Assembly: GCA_003451635.1 (NCBI GenBank)
Contig: DMAT01000311.1
Location: forward strand, 1-6,296
DNA: 6,296 nucleotides
Source: Syntrophus sp. (in: bacteria)
Lineage (GTDB): Bacteria; Desulfobacterota; Syntrophia; Syntrophales; UBA8958
Direction: 5' to 3'
Shown: piece after piece, positions 1 through 4,846 of the stretch
How the letters are laid out: each line of letters starts with the position of its first letter
How positions within the stretch are numbered: position 1 is the stretch's first letter
Notes under the pieces: generated by a model
Databases searched by the model: none
Seen by the model: the letters and a program-made list of their open reading frames with translations, nothing else
What the model was told of the DNA's origin: nothing
Translations under genes and position numbers: made by a program

Positions 1-28
1 AATCAAGACATATGGAGGTGGAATTCAG

Positions 29-292
29 ATGAAATCTTTAAAAAAGTTAACGATGGTTTTGTTCTTGGGACTGGCGCTGCTATTACCAGGGAGCAGTGGC
101 GCCGCGGTCGTTACGAAGGAAAGTCCTACCCTTGGCGGTTTGCTTCAAGAAGAGGCGAAGAAGGATGCTGTGACTAAGGATGCTGTAACTGAAAAGCAAG
201 TTCCTAAATCTGATCCTAAACTGCAGCACGAGGGCACCATAATTCAAAAGACAACGCCTGACAGCAAAGGTTTGCCTGACCAAAGTAAATAA
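29..292 (+). CDS. Small putative secreted protein, unknown function (87 aa)
   Basis: I do not recognise a family. The N-terminus has a classic export signal: a basic start (MKSLKK), a hydrophobic core over about residues 8-20, then a small-residue stretch GSSGAA where signal peptidase I would cut around residues 24-26. The mature part, about 60 residues, is hydrophilic and rich in Lys, Asp, Glu, Thr and Gln, with no cysteine and no further membrane segment, so it is probably a free, perhaps disordered, extracytoplasmic peptide. It contains a tandem pentapeptide KDAVT-KDAVT (about residues 45-54). The start is fixed by a strong GGAGGTG site at 14-20, 8 bp before the ATG. The frame is open upstream to the window edge, but nothing supports an earlier start. 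A single-gene unit or the last gene of an upstream operon are both possible. Coding is fairly sure; function is unknown. Confidence 0.7.
   Translation: MKSLKKLTMVLFLGLALLLPGSSGAAVVTKESPTLGGLLQEEAKKDAVTKDAVTEKQVPKSDPKLQHEGTIIQKTTPDSKGLPDQSK
161..190 (+). repeat. 15-bp tandem duplication inside the small secreted protein gene
   Basis: Two adjacent 15-bp copies, 161-175 and 176-190, differ at one base (G versus A in the fourth codon). They encode KDAVT twice. The period is a multiple of three, so the frame is kept. This looks like a recent in-frame slippage duplication in a low-constraint region of the protein. Confidence 0.75.
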
Positions 293-348
293 AAAGTAGT
301 CAATGATTTCGGCTGCATAAATCGGCAGCACACAAGAACGGTAGATTT

Positions 349-381
349 TCATTTGGGGGGGCATTCGTTCCCCCCAAATGA
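349..381. other. Strong inverted repeat / stem-loop (12-bp perfect stem)
   Basis: The arms 349-360 and 370-381 are exact reverse complements (TCATTTGGGGGG / CCCCCCAAATGA) around a 9-nt loop. Six G-C pairs close the loop. It lies 57 bp past the stop of the small secreted protein gene, where a terminator would fit, but the plus-strand sequence after it (ATACATAT) is not a T tract. Read from the minus strand, the following bases are likewise not a U run. It is either a non-canonical transcription-ending or RNA-stabilising hairpin, or part of a structured RNA. Confidence 0.6.
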
Positions 382-482
382 TACATATAAATTGAAAGTA
401 GGCCCCGCTTTGATCGTACACCTTTGAGTCTGGAAATAAGTTGTAGGAGTAGATAACTGAAGACGGACCTGCTTGACCACAT

Positions 483-523
483 GGTGGGCACTCATCTGCC
501 CACCGCTGGTCTGCCGTTGGCAG
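483..523. other. Two adjacent hairpins, possible structured RNA
   Basis: The first hairpin pairs 483-490 (GGTGGGCA) with 497-504 (TGCCCACC), a perfect 8-bp stem with a 6-nt loop. Six bases later a second hairpin pairs 511-515 (CTGCC) with 519-523 (GGCAG) around a 3-nt loop. Neither is followed by a T tract, so they are not intrinsic terminators. With the strong stem-loop about 100 bp upstream, they suggest a folded transcript, but I cannot match them to a known RNA family. Confidence 0.35.
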
Positions 524-712
524 GACGCCTTCCCGCAACAGACGCCAGAAGTTAGCAATGATGACAAATAAATAATGAAAATTGTCAAGATGCTGCACCC
601 GCAAAATAAAGCCGAAGTAGATGTATTGATAGTGTTATACTTAATGTATGCGTGTTTTGATAGCAGTGAACAGGCGGGATCTGTTGCACCCCATACTTAC
701 GTTCGTTGATTG

Positions 713-727
713 TGGCACAAAAATTGA
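713..727 (+). promoter_or_regulatory. Candidate sigma-54 (-24/-12) promoter
   Basis: The sequence reads TGGCACA, four A residues, then TTGA. Against the consensus TGGCACG-N4-TTGC the -24 box is matched at six of seven positions and the spacing is exact; the last base of the -12 box is A instead of C, which usually weakens such promoters. Transcription would start near 738, about 70 bp before the weak ORF at 806. The window also encodes a sigma-54 activator, showing that the host uses sigma-54, but no link between the two is shown. Confidence 0.4.
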
Positions 728-805
728 AAACTGTCGTTCAAGCGGTAAGAAAATGTTTTCCATACCCCGATATGCCCATAACTGACCGTTCATTACAAAG
801 GGGAG

Positions 806-1006
806 ATGCAAAGAAACTTGGGAGGAGACAATAAATCACTTACGGATAAACAGAATCCGGAATATTTTGATGGGCAGAGTAAGCATTACTGGAGAGCTTT
901 TTACGAAAGCTTTTTCCTCAGAGAGCCTGTAGAATCGCCAGGGAATGGCAATATCGAATCAGCTGTTGGCACAGTTGGTGTTTATAGCAGTATCAAGGCT
1001 GATTAG
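806..1006 (+). CDS. Possible small hypothetical protein (66 aa), doubtful
   Basis: I do not recognise this product. It would be a soluble, polar protein with an aromatic patch in the middle (HYWRAFYESFF, about residues 27-37) and a Gly/Asn/Ser-rich C-terminal part; no signal peptide or membrane segment is visible. The purine-rich AAGGGGAG at 798-805 abuts the ATG directly, too close to be a normal ribosome binding site, and a better one (GGGAGGAG, 820-827) has no start codon behind it. It ends in TAG, and the same frame then stays open for another 33 codons to a TGA ending at 1111. In its favour is the sigma-54-like promoter about 80 bp upstream. It could be a real small gene, the interrupted remnant of a longer one, or chance. 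Confidence 0.25.
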   Translation: MQRNLGGDNKSLTDKQNPEYFDGQSKHYWRAFYESFFLREPVESPGNGNIESAVGTVGVYSSIKAD

Positions 1007-1091
1007 GTGGGTGACATATTCAAGATCGTAACCGAGAACAAGGATGGGATATTAATATCGGAACTGGGGATGCTGTTCAGGCTGTTGATAT
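1007..1091. other. Short region between convergent genes, no clear terminator
   Basis: This stretch separates the doubtful ORF from the 3' end of the ABC exporter. It contains a perfect 12-bp palindrome GATATTAATATC (1048-1059), but no G-C-rich stem followed by a T tract in either direction, so no intrinsic terminator can be called for either gene. Confidence 0.4.
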
Positions 1092-2831
1092 TTACCTTGG
1101 CGACGTGATATGGAAGACCCGTTCGAATCTGGCAGCGACGGCTTCGCTGTGGGTGATGCAGATGATCGTCTGGTTGGCAAAAATCCTGAAGAGATCGTCC
1201 AGGATCTCTTTCTCGACGTCTCGGTCGAGGCCGGAGGTGAACTCGTCCAACACCAGGATCTCCGGGTCTCTGATCAGGGCGCGGGCCAGGGCGATGCGTT
1301 GCTTCTGCCCTCCGGAAAGATTGGTTCCGTCGTGGCCGAATACAGTTTCGTACTGTTCCGGTAAGGCCTCGATCGCTTCCTTGATTCTTACCAGGGAGGC
1401 GACTTCACGGATGCGGTCCATAGGTACGCCATACCAGCCCATGGCGATGTTTTCCCGGAATGTCTCCCGGAACAAGTGCATTTCCTGGCTGACATAGGCG
1501 AAAAAGCTGAGATAAAAGGCCATGGGATAAGAGAGGATGTCTTTGCCGCCGAAAAGAATCTTCCCTCCCGACGGCTTCAGAAATCTGGTAAGCAACTGGG
1601 CCAGGGTGCTTTTCCCGGAGCCGCTGGGACCCATAAAGGCGATCTTGGCCCCGGGAGCGATATAAAGGTTAAGGTCCGTGAATAGGGTCTTGCTGTTCGG
1701 GTAGGCAAAGGAGACATGGCAAAATTCGATATCCGTAGTCTCCGGCATATCCTCTAAAGTCAAACCCGGCGGCTCCTGTTCTTCCGGGAAGTCCATGAGC
1801 TCCCTGATGCGCTGCAGGGCCGGCAATGCCTGTGCAGCGGTGATCACTCCCTGAAAAATGAAGAAGATCTGGCCGGCAAGACGAAAAAAAATCACAAAGT
1901 AGGCGACTAGCATCCCTACGGTGATGGTTGAGTTGCCCTGACATATCAGCAGTCCACCGATCAGAAACGGTAACACTCGGACCAGGACCGCCAGGAAATC
2001 GAGGCCCGACGATGACCATTCACTTAGGGTCAGACTGTGGATATTGTAGTCGGTGTAGCTTTTTGAGGCGGCATAGAATCTTTGGGCGGTGCGTTCCTGC
2101 TGCTGGAAGAATCTTATCTCACGAATACCGGTGAGAATGTCCAGAAGCGTTTCGTTCTGTCCGGCCAGTTTTTCTTTCGAGTTTTGGAAGGCTGCGGAAA
2201 TTGGCTTAGAGGTCTTACGTGCATAGATAAGCAAGAGTGGCAAGGTAATTAAGAATACTGATCCAAGAATCCAGTTCCAGATGATCAGTCCCGTAATCAG
2301 GACCAGGGAAAAAACGGCGAAGGCAAGGGAGCGTAAAACCGTTTGTTGAAAAAAGCTGCTTATAAAGACGAGATCATTAGCAATGCGGGTGAGGATGTCA
2401 CCGGAGGGGTATTTGGAGAAGAAATCAAGACGTTTCCTCATTATCCCCTTAATGAGTTGCTGTCGGAATTGCAGAAATATTCGCTCCGACGCCCCGATGG
2501 CAAGTTTTGAATAGGCGGCCCAGAATATAAAGGCGATGATATTGGTCAGGACCAGCAAGGCCCCGTAAATGAGGAGGAGGCCGATATCCTTGCCGGGAAG
2601 GGCTTTGTCGATAATTTCCTTGATGATGATCGGTCCCGCGAGGGAACCGAAGGTCGAGATGACAATGAACAGGCACGCAAAGGCAAGGCGGCTCCGTTCG
2701 GGGCGCAGGGATTCGCCGAGAAGTTCCCAAAGCACCTTGAAGACGGCCGCGGCGCCACTTTTTTCGCTGAAAACTGAATCATTTCCTATTTCACTGCTTT
2801 TTGTCATGGAACCAAAAGGAGATGGCGACAA
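1092..2831 (-). CDS. ABC exporter half-transporter, permease fused to ATPase
   Basis: Complete type IV (MsbA/BmrA-like) ABC half-transporter of 579 residues, expected to work as a dimer in the inner membrane and to export a substrate using ATP. An N-terminal transmembrane domain has hydrophobic segments at about residues 48-70, 85-108, 162-180, 183-203, 276-298 and 304-326. The C-terminal nucleotide-binding domain is intact: A-loop Tyr377, Walker A GPSGSGKST (401-409), Q-loop Gln449, signature LSGGQ (505-509), Walker B ILVLDE (525-530), D-loop SGLD (533-536) and H-loop His561. No peptidase C39 domain precedes it, so it is not a bacteriocin-processing type. The start is uncertain: TTG at 2831 gives 579 residues, ATG at 2807 gives 571, and neither has a good ribosome binding site. 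An in-frame TAA upstream excludes a much longer protein. It is divergent from the marker-protein operon and has no transporter partner in the window, so the substrate (lipid, peptide, siderophore or drug) cannot be assigned. Confidence 0.93.
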   Translation of the reverse strand: MSPSPFGSMTKSSEIGNDSVFSEKSGAAAVFKVLWELLGESLRPERSRLAFACLFIVISTFGSLAGPIIIKEIIDKALPGKDIGLLLIYGALLVLTNIIAFIFWAAYSKLAIGASERIFLQFRQQLIKGIMRKRLDFFSKYPSGDILTRIANDLVFISSFFQQTVLRSLAFAVFSLVLITGLIIWNWILGSVFLITLPLLLIYARKTSKPISAAFQNSKEKLAGQNETLLDILTGIREIRFFQQQERTAQRFYAASKSYTDYNIHSLTLSEWSSSGLDFLAVLVRVLPFLIGGLLICQGNSTITVGMLVAYFVIFFRLAGQIFFIFQGVITAAQALPALQRIRELMDFPEEQEPPGLTLEDMPETTDIEFCHVSFAYPNSKTLFTDLNLYIAPGAKIAFMGPSGSGKSTLAQLLTRFLKPSGGKILFGGKDILSYPMAFYLSFFAYVSQEMHLFRETFRENIAMGWYGVPMDRIREVASLVRIKEAIEALPEQYETVFGHDGTNLSGGQKQRIALARALIRDPEILVLDEFTSGLDRDVEKEILDDLFRIFANQTIICITHSEAVAARFERVFHITSPR

Positions 2832-2950
2832 GATGCAGGCAAAGGTTATTCTCTCCGGTTATCGCCATGGTACTTGTGCCCTTTATCACTCTTTGGCTGG
2901 AGAAAGGAAACGTTTTTTTGCGGATAATTGTCTTGTCTGGAATGGAATAA

Positions 2951-2974
2951 AATGATAATGATATGAAATCGTTA
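2951..2974. promoter_or_regulatory. Candidate operator in divergent promoter region (imperfect palindrome, Fur-box-like)
   Basis: In the 167-bp gap between the divergent ABC exporter and the marker-protein operon, 2956-2974 forms an imperfect 9-1-9 palindrome (TAATGATAT / G / AAATCGTTA, seven of nine pairs). The bases GATAATGATA at 2954-2963 equal the first ten bases of the classical 19-bp Fur box, but the second half does not match. The same bases include GATAAT (2954-2959), a fair -10 hexamer; the nearest -35-like TTGTCT (2933-2938) is only 15 bp away, so the promoter call is weak. I found no GG-N10-GC sigma-54 motif upstream of the operon. Confidence 0.3.
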
Positions 2975-2998
2975 TAAATTTAAAAAGAGGAGGACTTT

Positions 2999-3982
2999 AT
3001 GATCATTCTTACCCGGGAGCAAGTAATGGAAAGATTTGGTCGGTACAATTACGAGGGCATCATAACCGTTGTCGATGCCGCCGCGGGCAAGATCGAAATC
3101 GTCGAAAACTTCGGCCATTTCCCGGGTAGTGCCGAGTGGACGTCGATAAACCGCTGCCGGGCTGGAGGGATTGTCGAGGAATGCGAAATCATGGGCAAGA
3201 CATTGATCACCCGGGCACGGTTGGGATTAGCGGAAGTGCGGTTCGGCCCCGTCGATCACGAATTGGGTGGACAGGCCCTGGAAGGCGCCCTCATCGAGGG
3301 CGATACGGTAAGGACGAAATGGGCGGGGGTGGCCGGAGCCGGGGTAAGTGTGGCCGCTTCCCTTGCCCAGGCCCCCGGCGTAATATCGGTATGCTACCCC
3401 ACGGAAGATGATTTGAAGATTGGCGGACGCAGGACGAACCGGGCCGAACTCATCACCCCGCGGTATGAAAAGATCCGGGTCGGTATCGACGACACCGACG
3501 ACCCGGAGGGTGGCGCAACCTTTATGCTGGCCGTGCAGGCCCAGCGCGAGGCAGTCAAACTGGGCGGGGTGGAGCCGCTGCTGTTCAGGCTTGTGCAGTT
3601 GTATCCCAAGAGTCCTTTTAAAACCAGCAATTGCACGGGGACTGTCATGGCCTTTGCCGTGAGACCGGAAATGAAAGAGCAATTCAAGAGTGTTATAATC
3701 GACGTAGTCAGGTCCGGGACCCGTTCTCAAGACACGGGGTTGGCGATTATGCCGGGCATCGACGTTCCGGCGGCGTTGAATGCCTTTGGCTGGGAAGCAA
3801 AGAAAAGGCTGGTTTCCCTGGAAGAGACCGGTGTGTTCGAGAATTGGAATAACTTGAAATTGTACGAGATCGGGAAAGGGAAGCAGGGGAGGATCGGTGC
3901 CCTGGCGTCGTTGGGTCTGTCCGAGGAACGGGCTGCCGCGGCACTTTTCGAAGACAAAGCGTTGCTACTAATCAAGAGATAG
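2999..3982 (+). CDS. Methanogenesis marker protein 11 homologue (TiaS-like GIDDTD core)
   Basis: The 327-residue product resembles methanogenesis marker protein 11, a family of unknown function described from methanogenic archaea. The clearest motif is VGIDDTDD (161-168), the acidic motif of the nucleotide-binding domain of TiaS, the archaeal tRNA-Ile2 agmatinylcytidine synthetase. Further TiaS-like blocks are LYPKSPFKTSN (201-211), comparable to its Asn/Pro-Lys-Thr segment, SGTRSQDTG (239-247) and GRIGALASLG (297-306). The N-terminal 150 residues are a separate part with a Gly/Ala-rich stretch (109-128). There is no CxxC zinc ribbon and the protein ends where TiaS would continue into its OB-fold, so tRNA agmatinylation is unlikely. 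A nucleotide-dependent phosphoryl or ligase-like reaction is an inference from the motif. AGGAGG at 2988-2993, 5 bp before the ATG, fixes the start. It is the first gene of the operon, 10 bp before the MtxX homologue. The family call is from memory of its motifs. Confidence 0.78.
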   Translation: MIILTREQVMERFGRYNYEGIITVVDAAAGKIEIVENFGHFPGSAEWTSINRCRAGGIVEECEIMGKTLITRARLGLAEVRFGPVDHELGGQALEGALIEGDTVRTKWAGVAGAGVSVAASLAQAPGVISVCYPTEDDLKIGGRRTNRAELITPRYEKIRVGIDDTDDPEGGATFMLAVQAQREAVKLGGVEPLLFRLVQLYPKSPFKTSNCTGTVMAFAVRPEMKEQFKSVIIDVVRSGTRSQDTGLAIMPGIDVPAALNAFGWEAKKRLVSLEETGVFENWNNLKLYEIGKGKQGRIGALASLGLSEERAAAALFEDKALLLIKR

Positions 3983-3992
3983 GGAGGCGAAA

Positions 3993-4832
3993 ATGATCAT
4001 CGACAAAATCACGAAAATGGCGAAGGCAACCAGGGCGAGAATCGCCGTAGGGGCGGGCAGGGATCATGAGGAAAAGGTCATCGAAAGTGCAAGAAAGGCC
4101 ATTGATAAAGGCTATGCCGACGTTGTGATCGTCTCTTCGCGGCCGCTGGAGACCGATATCGAGCACGTTGTCGCCGGGCAGCCGGAATTCAAGCTGATCG
4201 AACTGATGAAAAAAGGCAAGGTGGACGGCGTCGTGCGGGGGACCCTGGACATAAACCCGATCATGGCGGCCCTGAAGAAGGAATTTCAGGTCCAGAAAAT
4301 CCTGAGGCTTGCTATCCTCAAAACCACAACAGGGAAGTCATTCTTTTTTGCCCCCGTCGGAATCGATGACGGCTGGACGATAAGGGAGAAGATAAAACTT
4401 GGCCAGTACGGTGCGGAGCTGCTGAGAAAGCTGGGCATCAGTGAAGATATCGCCGTTCTGGGCGGTGGCCGTGCCGGTGACCTCGGCAGGTCCAAGATCA
4501 CGGACAAAAGCATCAAAGACGCGGAGAATATTACTGACGCCCTGCGCCAGAAGGGATATCAGGCTACCTGTGCCTACATCCTCATTGAGGAGGCGGTCAA
4601 TAACCAAAATTTCATCATTGCCCCGGATGGTATTTGCGGAAACCTCATCTATCGTTCACTTTGTCTGGTCGGTGGTGGCGGCGGCATGGGGGGACCCGCT
4701 GTCGCAGCCGATTTCGTTTATGTCGATAATTCACGGGCCGGCGCCCGTTATGAAAATGCCATCTGCACCGCTTCGGCTCTTGTCGGAATGCGTGGGGCGG
4801 ATAAAAAAAAGGTTGGCGCCGCAAAAAGTTGA
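3993..4832 (+). CDS. mtxX: Methanogenesis marker protein 4 / MtxX family protein
   Basis: The 279-residue product matches my recollection of the MtxX/methanogenesis marker 4 family, a branch of the phosphate acetyl/butyryltransferase (Pta/Ptb) fold whose reaction is not established. Recognisable blocks are VVRGTLD (80-86), APVGIDDGWT (120-129), GGGRAGDLGR (157-166), APDGICGNLIYR (210-221), the glycine run GGGGGMGGP (227-235) and VDNSRAG (244-250), spread as in phosphotransacylases. Length is normal for the family and the reading frame is intact. MtxX was named from a Methanosarcina barkeri operon that also encodes MtrA- and MtrH-like corrinoid methyl-transfer proteins, which is why a role near methyl transfer is suspected; that is context, not proof. 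GGGAGG at 3982-3987, 5 bp before the ATG, fixes the start and overlaps the stop of the upstream gene, so the two are almost certainly co-transcribed. The other reading, a phosphate butyryltransferase-like enzyme, is less likely because of the specific blocks. Confidence 0.8.
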   Translation: MIIDKITKMAKATRARIAVGAGRDHEEKVIESARKAIDKGYADVVIVSSRPLETDIEHVVAGQPEFKLIELMKKGKVDGVVRGTLDINPIMAALKKEFQVQKILRLAILKTTTGKSFFFAPVGIDDGWTIREKIKLGQYGAELLRKLGISEDIAVLGGGRAGDLGRSKITDKSIKDAENITDALRQKGYQATCAYILIEEAVNNQNFIIAPDGICGNLIYRSLCLVGGGGGMGGPAVAADFVYVDNSRAGARYENAICTASALVGMRGADKKKVGAAKS

Positions 4833-4846
4833 TGGTGCAAATATGA
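4830..4846 (+). promoter_or_regulatory. Stop-start chain coupling mtxX to the regulator
   Basis: The mtxX stop TGA overlaps an ATG (TGATG, 4830-4834) that opens a four-codon frame, MVQI. That frame's own TGA (4844-4846) overlaps the ATG of the regulator (ATGA, 4843-4846). The regulator has only a weak GGTG (4834-4837) as ribosome binding site, unlike the strong sites of the two upstream genes, so its translation may rely on terminating ribosomes re-initiating. Confidence 0.4.

Larger units (their letters stand above)
293..805. other. Gene-poor region without a convincing coding sequence
   Basis: About 510 bp between the small secreted protein gene and the next weak ORF. Minus-strand open frames cross it (83-604, 349-588, 300-491), but they overlap each other, have no ribosome binding site that I can see, and the longest runs antisense through the signal-peptide gene. 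What the stretch does hold is inverted repeats at 349-381 and 483-523 and a sigma-54-type promoter motif at 713-727. It could be a long untranslated or regulatory region, a non-coding RNA locus, or the remains of a decayed gene. I see no terminal repeats, transposase motifs or tRNA. Confidence 0.5.

Noticed and set aside
83..604. 173-codon minus-strand open frame
   Set aside because: It runs antisense through the signal-peptide gene, has a composition unlike a real protein, overlaps other minus-strand frames and crosses the hairpins; no ribosome binding site is visible.
895..915. Hairpin AGCTTT / AAAGCT followed by TTTT, resembling an intrinsic terminator
   Set aside because: The stem is only 6 bp and mostly A-T, and the T run is four bases; too weak to call.
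1030..1104. Frame containing a GWDINIGTG-like stretch, reminiscent of the NIGTG segment of NAD-dependent sugar epimerases
   Set aside because: Only a handful of residues match, without any of the rest of the domain; most likely chance.
1105..1685. Plus-strand open frames opposite the ABC exporter
   Set aside because: They are antisense to the conserved ATPase domain, whose motifs are all intact in the minus-strand frame.
2824..2836. GG...GC pair upstream of the marker operon as a sigma-54 promoter
   Set aside because: The spacing is nine rather than ten bases, it overlaps the start of the exporter gene, and the surrounding bases do not match the consensus.
3227..3730. 167-codon minus-strand open frame opposite the marker-11 homologue
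   Set aside because: Shadow of a strongly supported plus-strand gene with conserved motifs and a good ribosome binding site.
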